Shown here piece by piece: positions 1-6,490 of a stretch of DNA of 11,724 bases; positions within the stretch are counted from its first letter, which is position 1; every line of letters starts with the position of its first letter. The DNA is from Bremia lactucae. Lineage: Eukaryota > Oomycota > Peronosporomycetes > Peronosporales > Peronosporaceae. The stretch spans positions 4,475,834 to 4,487,557 of the forward strand of contig NC_090614.1 of NCBI RefSeq assembly GCF_004359215.1, read 5' to 3'. Below the pieces are notes generated by a model that saw nothing but the letters and a program-made list of their open reading frames with translations, had not been told where the DNA came from and ran no database searches. Both the position numbers and the translations under genes were made by a program.

Positions 1-472
1 GGTGTACTTAAGGGGATGGTCAATTACTAAATAATAGTAATTAGACCTGACACTCGGGTGTGGTGCACATTTGTGACCAACCCTTGTGGATGTGATGCAC
101 ATGGGTGCATTCACATTAGGAGGGATGACGCCCAGCGTCATCCGTGATGACGGCTAGCGTCATCAGTTATGCGAGGGATCTACAAAGATACGCTCGCAAT
201 ATCCTCCAAATATTATCTACCTTTTAGATAATATTAATTAACAACCTTTTAGTGTTAATTTCATGTAACGATACACCCCGTTACAAAGTGCGCACTTGGA
301 GCCGGATTACCGCTTTACTTTACTAGAGTACTTAGTGCGTTAAGTAAGGTCGCTAAGGCGCCCACCACAACTACCTTACTGCACGCAAGAGAAGCTGGTT
401 TATCCGCTTCCTCGCTGTGCTAGGGTGTGTGCCTAAGTAGAGCGTGGCCGCATTACGACGTGCCCGCCTACA
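1..472 (+). mobile_element. LTR-A: 3' part of a Ty3/gypsy LTR, cut by the left window edge
   Basis: This stretch matches LTR-B (3199-3534 plus 10357-10625) block by block. Shared blocks include the GGTGTACTTAAGGGGATGG region at the start, the GATGACGC/GCGTCATC stem-loop, the GCGAG...CTCGC stem-loop near 171-200, and about 185 bp at the 3' end that reads through CGCTGTGCTAGGGTGTGTG to GCCTACA. The end at 472 is placed because LTR-B stops at the same ACA, where its primer-binding site begins. About 30 bp of the 5' end seem to lie outside the window: LTR-B has a hairpin whose right arm corresponds to bases 2-17 here. No internal region follows 472, so this is either a solo LTR or the 3' LTR of an element extending leftwards. 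It lacks roughly 100 bp present in the left half of LTR-B. Confidence 0.85.
123..164. repeat. Two adjacent copies of a stem-loop in LTR-A
   Basis: Bases 123-143 form a perfect 9-bp stem (GGATGACGC / GCGTCATCC) with a 3-nt loop. Directly after it, 146-164 form a 7-bp stem (GATGACG / CGTCATC) with a 5-nt loop. LTR-B has only one copy (3444-3464, one mismatch in the stem), so the motif was probably duplicated in LTR-A. The role is unknown; it could be an RNA structure in the LTR transcript or a protein-binding site. Confidence 0.7.
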
Positions 473-712
473 GATCCTTTACTCTTTTCATCGCAATTGA
501 CCGATTAATGATAGAACGCTATTTATTCTTAATCAGTAAAGAATACGTAACTTGATCGCGATACAGTGGTACCCCTGCGTTTTTGAGTGTGGAAAATTTT
601 CTGAAACAGCAGACATTATACATTAAACAAAACAGTTACATATGGGTATGGGGGTACTTATTTTAAAAATATTTTCTTAAGTGCCTTATGAACGCAATAT
701 CGAACTTCGTTG
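473..712 (+). promoter_or_regulatory. Unique intergenic stretch: presumed ATG16 promoter and 5' UTR
   Basis: These 240 bp lie between the end of LTR-A and the ATG16 start codon and must hold whatever unique promoter the gene has. The sequence is AT-rich and has no clear TATA box. An imperfect resemblance to the oomycete initiator (CAYTY-NNN-CAWTTT) is visible at about 614-627 (CATTATACATTAAA), but the spacing is one base short and the match is weak. No RNA gene or conserved ORF was seen. The LTR immediately upstream could contribute regulatory sequence. Confidence 0.4.
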
Positions 713-795
713 ATGGCAACGCCTTCTTCGTGGTTTTCGTCGGATGCGCTGCGTCTGCTAGAGGCCCGCAACCGACGCGAAGTCGAAGTATTTAA
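688..795 (+). other. Short upstream ORF overlapping the ATG16 start out of frame
   Basis: An ATG at 688-690 opens a 35-codon frame that ends with TAA at 793-795. It overlaps the first 83 bases of the ATG16 coding sequence in another frame. If the transcript starts upstream of 688, scanning ribosomes meet this ATG first. Its context is weak (C at -3, A at +4), so leaky scanning is plausible. If transcription starts between 690 and 712 it has no effect. The peptide resembles nothing I know. Confidence 0.35.
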
Positions 796-2347
796 TGATG
801 TCATTGCGTCTTACCAGCAGCTTCTCTTTCGCTCTGCCCTGGGATCGAGCTCTGCGTCGCAGCGTCTCCCAAGTTCCGAAAACCAAGACGACGCAGTGGC
901 GCAGCGATATCTTGTCGCAATTCAAAAGCTAGAGCGAGAGTTAGCCGACAAGAATGAGCAGCTAGTGAGCTATACGGGTCAACAGCTAGCTCTCGTGAGT
1001 GAAAGCAAATCGCTGCTTCAGGAACGAGAGCAATGGGAGCGACAGCTGGTGGTGATGACCAAGCAGCTGGATGAGGAGATGGTGCTTAGTCAAGCAAAGG
1101 ACAAAGCGCTTAAGGAGCTACAAGATGCGTTACTAACAACTGGAGAGGAATTGGCTCGACACCGGGCGCTACTGGAACAAAGCGAGGCTGAAGGCTCGAG
1201 ACTGCGGCGCCGAAACACGGAACTCGAGACGCAAGTGCTCGAAAAGAATGCATTGCTGCATGAATGGCTTGAGGCAAATAGTGGCGAGAATATCGGAAAG
1301 AGTCCGTCACCTGCCTTGGTGGCAATGGCGACACAAGAAGCGGCCGAGCGCATGAGTCACTTAACGCTCAACGGCGACGACGGAGGCACCGCGCATTCTC
1401 CTTCGAAGCTCGTGACTCTGGCGACGCATTCCATTCGCGCCCACGCGACAGAAGTGAATTGCGTTTGTTTCAACACGTCGGGCAAGATCCTCTTTAGTGG
1501 CAGTAGTGATGGAACCGTGAGGGCGTGGGAAGCCGAGGCCGCGTCGCTGTCGCTGCCGCGAGCGCTGGGAGAATACCGAGGCGTGGGCACGGCTCACCCT
1601 TTGCTGTGTGTGCGTGCGTCCGAGGACGGGGCGCTTGTGCTAGGGACAGGATGTGACCGCAAGTGTTTTGTCTGGAGAGTCGGCACTGGACGCGTCATGC
1701 AGACGCTCACGGGGCACAAAGGCAAAGTCTTGGCGGCCGAGTTCTCGCCAGTGGCACCGCATGAAGTCATCACGGGCTCGTCCGACCGCAGTTTACGTGT
1801 CTGGAACGTGGTGCGAGGCGCGCGAGTGCAGACAATCAGCTGCGTGTCGAGCTGCAACGACATTGCCGCGCCTTCCGGAGCATCTGGCGCGTTTGTGCAG
1901 TTTGCAAGTGCTCATCAAGACGGTGGGGTCCGGTTCTGGGACACGAGAACGCGTCGGTGTGTCCACGAGCTACGAAATTTGCACACGGAGCAGACGACGT
2001 CGGTGAGCTTTGGTGGCACGTATTTGCTGACGAATTCACGCGATCATTCGCTTAAAGTCATTGACCCTCGGACGTATGGCGTCTTACGCGAATTGCGTCA
2101 TTTAGACTATCACTGCGGCTTTGATTGGGCCCAGGCGTCGCTTAGTCCAGACAGTCGATACGCTTTGGCTGGTGGGGTCTCTGGGGCGCTCTTTATCTGG
2201 AACGTCCGCACGGGGAAGCTCGAAAAACAGTTGAAATCTGTGAACTCGATGGGTCATCATGGCGCTGTGGCGTGCTGTGTGTGGCGTCCAGATGGCCAGG
2301 GCGTCGCCTCATGCGATAAAAATGGGGTAGTGGTGCTCTGGGAGTAG
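713..2347 (+). CDS. ATG16: Autophagy-related protein 16 (ATG16L-type, coiled coil plus WD40 propeller)
   Basis: The 544-residue protein has the full animal-type ATG16L architecture. Residues 7-38 (starting WFSSDALRLL) match the ATG5-binding helix. A long coiled coil covers about 66-188. Residues 189-235 are a linker, and seven WD40 repeats run from about 242 to 543 (blades near 242-272, 290-323, 335-365, 373-410, 424-451, 470-497 and 515-543). Diagnostic pieces shared with ATG16L1 include TGHKGKVL, SCNDI, SLKVIDPRT and the C-terminal KNGVVVLW. In the known family, ATG16 binds ATG5-ATG12 and directs lipidation of ATG8 at the phagophore; the propeller links to membranes and cargo. I start at ATG 713; the in-frame TTG just before it is not a likely eukaryotic start. 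There is no intron and the length is near normal (human about 607, mainly a shorter linker). It ends 35 bp from the convergent ISCA2 gene. Confidence 0.93.
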   Translation: MATPSSWFSSDALRLLEARNRREVEVFNDVIASYQQLLFRSALGSSSASQRLPSSENQDDAVAQRYLVAIQKLERELADKNEQLVSYTGQQLALVSESKSLLQEREQWERQLVVMTKQLDEEMVLSQAKDKALKELQDALLTTGEELARHRALLEQSEAEGSRLRRRNTELETQVLEKNALLHEWLEANSGENIGKSPSPALVAMATQEAAERMSHLTLNGDDGGTAHSPSKLVTLATHSIRAHATEVNCVCFNTSGKILFSGSSDGTVRAWEAEAASLSLPRALGEYRGVGTAHPLLCVRASEDGALVLGTGCDRKCFVWRVGTGRVMQTLTGHKGKVLAAEFSPVAPHEVITGSSDRSLRVWNVVRGARVQTISCVSSCNDIAAPSGASGAFVQFASAHQDGGVRFWDTRTRRCVHELRNLHTEQTTSVSFGGTYLLTNSRDHSLKVIDPRTYGVLRELRHLDYHCGFDWAQASLSPDSRYALAGGVSGALFIWNVRTGKLEKQLKSVNSMGHHGAVACCVWRPDGQGVASCDKNGVVVLWE

Positions 2348-2382
2348 TACGACGCGTTCGATGTATTATTAGGTTACAAATG
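2348..2382. other. 35-bp gap between convergent genes
   Basis: Only 35 bases separate the stop codons of ATG16 (+) and ISCA2 (-). The 3' UTRs and poly(A) sites of both genes must therefore lie inside, or very close to, the other gene, so the transcripts probably overlap tail to tail. No AATAAA signal is visible in the gap in either direction. Confidence 0.6.
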
Positions 2383-2890
2383 CTATTCCTTCAGGTCGAA
2401 TGACGTGCCACAGCCGCAGCCACTGACGGCGTTGGGATTGTTAATCACGGCAAAGGCACTTCGAATGAGCTCTTCTTCGAAGTCGAGCGTACTGCCTCGA
2501 ATGAGCTCGAGCGACTCCTTGTCCACGACAACCTTTCCTCCGTTCTGCTCAAACACCACGTCCTCCTCGACGTCTGGCGTCGTATCTTTCTCAAATTCAA
2601 TCACGTACTGAAAGCCAGAGCAGCCACCGCCTTCTACTGCGACGCGAAGCATTAAGTTATTATTCTTTTGCCGCTCGGCTGCCTCGATTATTTTCTAGAG
2701 ATCAAATACAAAGTTCCTTAAACGAAAAATAACAATTCGCAAAGGAAGAAGCCTCAGGACACACCTGAGCTGCGAGCGGCGTGATTATGAGATCGGGAAG
2801 ACCTGTGTCGCGCACGACTTGGACATTGGAGGCCCAGCGCAGCTGCGGAGCCCGGAGGATGCGATGAAGAGGTCGTGACAGCATCGACAT
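2383..2890 (-). CDS. ISCA2: ISCA2-type mitochondrial A-type Fe-S assembly protein, two exons
   Basis: Exon 2 (2694-2383) encodes the core A-type carrier domain, with the three cysteine ligands in the family pattern: one in GGGCSGFQY and two in GCGCG near the C-terminus, followed by TSFDLKE. Exon 1 (2890-2765) supplies a basic, hydroxylated presequence (MLSRPLHRILRA, then RWASN) typical of a mitochondrial signal, and the start of the fold (DLIITPLAAQ). Joined in phase 0, the protein is about 145 residues with cysteines at 67, 135 and 137; human ISCA2 has 154. ISCA2 works with ISCA1 and IBA57 in mitochondria to mature 4Fe-4S proteins; this role is known for the family and inferred here. I chose ATG 2890 because the presequence starts there. 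Alternatives are ATG 2884 and, upstream in frame, 2932, 2977 and 2983. Read without splicing, exon 2 opens only at an internal methionine and lacks the fold's first strand and helix. Confidence 0.88.
2695..2764 (-). other. 70-bp spliceosomal intron in ISCA2
   Basis: On the minus strand the donor reads CAG|GTGTGT and the acceptor TCTCTAG|AAAATA. Removing 70 nt joins LAAQ to KIIEAAERQ in phase 0, which restores the typical A-type carrier N-terminus. Read through, the exon 1 frame continues to a stop at the 3' end of the intron. The length is normal for an oomycete intron. Confidence 0.85.
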
Positions 2891-3198
2891 CTGATGACGG
2901 GTTTCAAAATTTGCTTTTCTTATTCCTGACATCGTAATTTTTCTTTTCTCTTTTCTTATAACTTTTATGCGGATCATTTCCATTATTGTTGTATTGGTAT
3001 TTTCTACATCAATCCGTGATCAAACACCACCCACCCTTAGAAATAGAAATCATGTCAATGATATAAAAAAGAAGTGCTCAATTTTCTTATTGCTTGTTCT
3101 TTCTAGAAAGTGCTCAATTTTTTTTTTCGCTACAATTTTTGACAAATTGCTTTTTCTATTTTGACAGCTTCTTGTGGAAAGGGCTAAAGTTGCCCTAA
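2891..3198. other. AT-rich region upstream of ISCA2, no gene seen
   Basis: This stretch lies between the ISCA2 start and the left end of LTR-B. It is AT-rich with T tracts and presumably holds the ISCA2 promoter on the minus strand. A 14-bp direct repeat (AAGTGCTCAATTTT) occurs at 3072-3085 and 3108-3121. The short frames in it look random. A weak resemblance to the oomycete initiator lies on the minus strand at 3061-3046 (TCATTGACATGATTTC). Confidence 0.5.
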
Positions 3199-3207
3199 TG
3201 CTACACA

Positions 3208-3245
3208 GTCCCCGTTAAGTACACTTGGTGTTCTTGAGGATGGCA
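3208..3245. repeat. Hairpin near the 5' end of LTR-B
   Basis: The arms TTAAGTACAC (3215-3224) and GTGTTCTTGA (3228-3237) pair around a 3-nt loop with two mismatches, and a CCCC/GGAT flank extends the stem weakly. In LTR-A the right arm (GTGTACTTAA then GGGGAT) is a perfect partner for the left arm seen here. The family consensus therefore probably holds a near-perfect long stem, and this copy has decayed. Confidence 0.6.
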
Positions 3246-3530
3246 ATTAGTCCATAAGATAAACTTATTAAAAATTAATATCTTCCAAAAATATATATTT
3301 GATTACATTAAACAAATGTTGTTAAAAATAAACGAACCTGTAATGGCATAAATTATAGGACAATTAATTCAATAAAGTAATTAGACCCACCCACACGGGC
3401 GTGGCTCACATTTTTGACCAACCATTGTGTACGTGATGCGGAGGGACGACGCCTAGCGTCATCCGTTACGCGAGGTATCTAGAAAGATACGCTCGCAATG
3501 AATAATAGTGTTATCTACAGAGATGACATA

Positions 3531-3534
3531 TTTT
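3531..3534. repeat. Target-site duplication of the nested element (TTTT, possibly ATTTT)
   Basis: The bases before the 5' LTR read ATATTTT and those after the 3' LTR read TTTTTG (10357-10362). With canonical TG...CA ends the duplication is TTTT (10357-10360). If the last A of the LTR is counted as host sequence it is the 5-bp ATTTT. The low complexity makes either reading acceptable, and both fit a Ty3-type integration of 4-5 bp. Confidence 0.55.
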
Positions 3535-3979
3535 TGTAATGGGGCACACATCGGTTGGAGAACCGTTGTTGTGGTACATTTACTTTATGGGTAAAATACC
3601 CTTTTATCTAATTTTAAAATAATTAGTTACTTAAATCCCATTTATTATGGGTAACAAATGTGTTCGCCGCCAGATATAAATCTGGCGGCCAAAATCTATT
3701 TTTAATTTGCTAGGGTAAGGTTTTTAGACTTAAATAATTAAATAAAATGCAGTTCCCCTTTTGATGTTAAAGCGTTAAACGCCTTTCTAAGGTATATCCT
3801 CTTGGGCACTATTGCCACTTGATTCTACGAACCCATGAATCCCTTGAACTAGAATTCCTTAAGCTTAAATAGCTTGTACGACTCCCTGTGTTGTTAATTT
3901 TATTAGTTCAATAGAACTAAGTGACTCTCTGAGTCTGAAAGTCTTCCTCTGACTTTAGGAGAGAGGTAGCTCCGCTACA
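3535..3979 (+). repeat. 5' LTR of the nested element
   Basis: The 445-bp LTR begins TGTAATGGGGCACACATCGG and ends GTAGCTCCGCTACA. It matches the copy at 9871-10356 along its whole length except for a 40-bp gap at 3792. It contains a perfect 10-bp stem-loop (3666-3689) that encloses a TATAAA. Confidence 0.95.
3666..3689. repeat. Perfect 10-bp stem-loop enclosing TATAAA in the 5' LTR
   Basis: GCCGCCAGAT pairs perfectly with ATCTGGCGGC around a 4-nt ATAA loop, and TATAAA occupies 3675-3680. The identical structure is kept in the 3' LTR (10001-10024), while nearby LTR bases have diverged. It could be the LTR core promoter or a structural RNA element; which one is not shown by the sequence. Confidence 0.75.
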
Positions 3980-3981
3980 CC

Positions 3982-3996
3982 TGGTGGCACTCGTAG
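3982..3996 (+). other. Primer-binding site of the nested element
   Basis: TGGTGGCACTCGTAG starts 2 nt after the 5' LTR. The TGG is complementary to a tRNA CCA tail. The second element has a close variant at the same place (TGGTAGCACTTG, 10628-10639), which supports a shared tRNA primer. I cannot name the tRNA. Confidence 0.7.
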
Positions 3997-4039
3997 TCAA
4001 TCTACGCCTGAGTCTTTACAAGACTAATTTTTCACGAAA

Positions 4040-5008
4040 ATGGAAGAGGTTCCAGAATTGTCAGAAGCGCAACGCGCCGCTTGTGACAAGCTCAAACCTT
4101 ATTTAGGCTTGAGCACGTGAAATTTATTATATCCCAAGCCTCCCTGATCGGTCAGGTACAGGACCACTTAGCGGCATCTATGCCAACCCGGTACATCTCT
4201 GTACCTGACTCAGAGCCGAGGGCTCGCGCTCTAACTGTAAATGTGAAGATATTTGAGGGAAAAGAGGGAGAAAATTTCCCTTTTTGGATTAAGCAGGTGG
4301 AATTGTCCATTAATTCCGCCTTGTTCTTAATAGAACGACAAAAGGTGGCTATGGCCATTTCCAAACTTGGAGGTAGAGCCATGGAGTGGGCACTATCGTG
4401 CAGCACGTCCATATACGACGCTTTTCCCTCACGGGATTCGCTGAAACAGCAAATGACCAGCATGTTTGCACGCCTGATCATACTTTTCGCATGCGAGCAC
4501 GGTACCTAGCAGCTCGACAGGGTAAAGAACCCTAACGGACTTTGTCCAGGAGTTGAGAACTCTCATTGCATCTATGCATCAAGACCCGGTGCAAGAAGCA
4601 ATTGAAGTAATCATCTTTATGGGGAGTCTCAATGAGGGCGTTGCCCGGACGGAATTGTTCCGATCTCATCCGGCTATATTCGAAGTGGCAGGTGCTATAG
4701 CGCTACGCGCCGAGTTTGACTTTAAGTCTGCTCACGTAAGCACGCCTGTATACCGAACAAGCTCTTCGAGCACATGGGTACCGTCTAATAGACCGGAACT
4801 TATGGATTTTAGCCTCGTTGAGGAAGGAGAAGAGGCTCTTCAAGCTGTGAAACAGCATAAGACCATCCGTAGATGTTATATGTGCGGAAGCACGTAACAT
4901 TTACGTCCTGCCTGCCCTCTTCGAAATTCGCGTAAAGCTCGAAAGAGCTCCAACTCCGACCTATACCAGAGATCTGGTATGGTGCGGGAAAACGTCGATA
5001 CCCAGTAG
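4040..5008 (+). pseudogene. gag: Broken gag of the nested element
   Basis: Gag starts at ATG 4040 (MEEVPELSEAQ), shifts frame near 4110, and continues in the frame at 4120-4470, which holds the Retrotrans_gag-like core (FPFWIKQVEL, SKLGGRAMEWAL, DAFPSRDSLKQQ). Near 4470 the frame shifts again (PDHTFRMRARYLAARQG); there is a TAA close to 4530, then DFVQELRTLIASMHQDP onward. The CX2CX4HX4C zinc knuckle (CYMCGST then HLRPAC) has an in-frame TAA at 4896-4898. The last open part ends with TAG at 5006-5008. At least two frameshifts and three stops rule out a functional product. The role in an intact element would be capsid assembly and RNA binding. Confidence 0.88.
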
Positions 5009-5028
5009 GTGCGAAGCGCCCTACTGGG
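5001..5028. repeat. Strong stem-loop at the gag-protease junction
   Basis: CCCAGTAGG (5001-5009) pairs perfectly with CCTACTGGG (5020-5028), and an inner GCG/CGC stem follows after a bulged T, leaving a 3-nt loop. The gag-frame TAG (5006-5008) is inside the left arm, and the protease frame is +1 relative to gag here. This could be a recoding element or an accident of a decayed copy. Confidence 0.6.
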
Positions 5029-5606
5029 GAGACCTAGGCTCTGTTGAACCTCAAGGAGGTGAGAATAAACAGAACCTAGCCCCAATTAGCTCGGTGCTCA
5101 ACGGCACGGGGCGAGAGTACAAGCCTGGCTTGCTAGTCGCTCAAGCGACTGTAAAGGGCTTTAATAAGCCGTGGTCAATTTTAATTGACTCAGGAGCGTC
5201 TTGCAATTAAGCTCGACGCCTTTCCCTTGAAGGAAGTCAACAATACGTTGAGGCGCTTAGGGCGCATGTAGGTGATACAATCATTGTTCGCTTAGCGATT
5301 GGGACTCGTGTCACTGTTCCCAAAGTTCCATTGAACTTAGGTATTAAGTTTCTGGACTTTGACAGTATGGAACGCTGTCTCGTCCTTGATTTGGATTCGA
5401 GATATGAACTCATTCTTGGTATGGCCTGGATAGAACACCATGAGCCATGGATCAATTGGAGGTCTAAGACCTTAGGCGCCACGCGCAATGTTCCTAGCAA
5501 AGTTTTGGAGAATCAAGAACCCACCTTTGCTAGGCAACAAAAACGCTATTGGCGCGGATCATTGAATGAGTCTGTCAGTGTTTTAGACATTGGATGTCTG
5601 AGTTAA
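5009..5606 (+). pseudogene. Broken retroviral-type aspartic protease of the nested element
   Basis: The frame is recognisable from APYWGDLGSVEPQ through LLVAQATVKGF to the active-site motif LIDSGAS (Asp at 5187-5189), then on to the second conserved block, ELILGMAWIE. A TAA at 5208-5210 lies three codons after the active site, so no full protease can be made. The frame downstream is open to the stop at 5604-5606. The protease would cleave the Gag-Pol polyprotein in an intact element. Confidence 0.87.
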
Positions 5607-6490
5607 TAAACTCTATTGTTAAAACATTCATTTTGAGCCCGACTTAGCAGAAACAAGTGGAATGGCACGTACTCCGTCGAGTGACACTCGTTGTAAAAAC
5701 GATTCACTGAATGCTGAAAGCATTGTTGGCCTAAGGCCGAATCATTAAGGGTGCAATATCTCTGAGATACGTGGTGGCACGTCTAAGTTTACCAAGTATG
5801 GTCGGCCGAGGTGGCATCAAACTGAGTGTCAGTAGTGACACTGTTGGCGGTTCACCAGGACCTCAAGGGTGCAATATCCCTGAGATAAGTGGAGTGGCAC
5901 GTCTAAGTCCACCGAGAGTGGTCGGCCGAGGTGGCACCATACTGAGTGTCAAAAGGGACACTTTTGGCGGTTCGCCAGGGAATTTTGGGACAAACCCTCC
6001 TAATGCACGTGAAGCGAGACGCAAACTTCGCTAGATAAGGAAGTTGAGTTTCCTAACTCCTTGTCGATGTCAAATTAGACACCATGTCTTGTATAGAACC
6101 AATCAAGGCTGGAAAACTCGGGGACGTGAATGTCTCAGCCTCTAAGAGGCGTATTGCCTCCACTCCAAGACAGGATGGACACGAAGCGTGTATACCCTCA
6201 CAAAGTGATACGAGTGAGCAATTACATACGCTTGTAAATGGTTTAACCGGTACCATTGAGAGGTAAGTTAGCCTTGCGCCAATCCCTTCGTTGCATGCTC
6301 TTTTAGAGCTAGACGAAATGTCTATTGATGAGTGCGGTCGAGCCTGGTGGTCATTCGACCAACAATTGAATTAAACTCATCGTCACTTCTAGACGAGGCT
6401 GTCCTGGATGACACAAAAGCTGCACTTAGTGCGCGAAATGGGTCAACGATCCTTATAGATCCTACGGATCCCTTTTATTCCTTCATTTAG
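5607..6490 (+). pseudogene. Linker between protease and reverse transcriptase, decayed
   Basis: The region between the PR and RT domains is translated in pieces in all three frames: a repeat-bearing part (5771-6034), a piece starting MSCIEPIKAGK (6084-6266), then fragments such as ELDEMSID and [21 protein letters not shown] (about 6307-6440), and [10 protein letters not shown] ending in TAG at 6488-6490. No catalytic domain is expected here. The content suits a spacer of pol in this element family, with several frameshifts and stops. Confidence 0.65.
5747..5986 (+). repeat. Two-copy 118-120 bp tandem duplication in the pol linker
   Basis: Unit 1 begins AAGGGTGCAATATC at 5747 and unit 2 begins with the same bases at 5865 (118 bp apart). 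From GGCACGTCTAAG (5776 and 5896) on, the spacing is 120 bp because of a 2-nt indel. The translated unit reads VARLS...VGRGG...LSV..DT.GGSPG twice, 40 residues apart. The 120-bp phase keeps the frame, which suggests the duplication arose when the linker was still coding. A weak partial third copy lies near 5654-5685 (AAGTGGAATGGCACGT). Confidence 0.8.

Larger units (their letters stand above)
3199..3534 (+). mobile_element. LTR-B, left fragment: 5' LTR of a second element, interrupted by insertion
   Basis: From 3230 the sequence aligns with the window start (GGTGTTCTTGAGGATGG against GGTGTACTTAAGGGGATGG), and 3374-3510 aligns with about 36-220 of LTR-A. The left end is placed at TGCTACACAGTCCCC (3199) because the hairpin preceding GGTGT belongs to the LTR and a TG start is expected; this boundary is less certain than the right one. 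The homology breaks at 3534, exactly where the inserted element's TGTAATGGGG begins, and resumes at 10357. The original uninterrupted LTR was about 600 bp. Confidence 0.75.

Noticed and set aside
473..477. GATCC after LTR-A as half of a target-site duplication
   Set aside because: The LTR-A start is outside the window, so the partner cannot be seen. It also does not match CCTAA before LTR-B, so the two LTRs do not look like ends of one element.
710..712. TTG as an upstream start for ATG16
   Set aside because: Non-ATG initiation is unlikely in a eukaryotic gene, and the ATG at 713 directly follows in frame.
1090..2039. Several open frames of 67-117 codons opposite or within ATG16 in other frames
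   Set aside because: The ATG16 frame is strongly supported across its length by the family, and the others are rich in Ser/Arg/Cys without any domain pattern.
3046..3061. Oomycete initiator-like sequence on the minus strand as the ISCA2 core promoter
   Set aside because: Only 12 of 15 consensus positions match and it lies over 150 bp from the chosen start, longer than usual oomycete 5' UTRs. Kept only as a note.
3667..3690. Stem-loop in the 5' LTR as a bacterial-type terminator or CRISPR repeat
   Set aside because: The context is a eukaryotic LTR, there is no array, and the only other copy is in the partner LTR.
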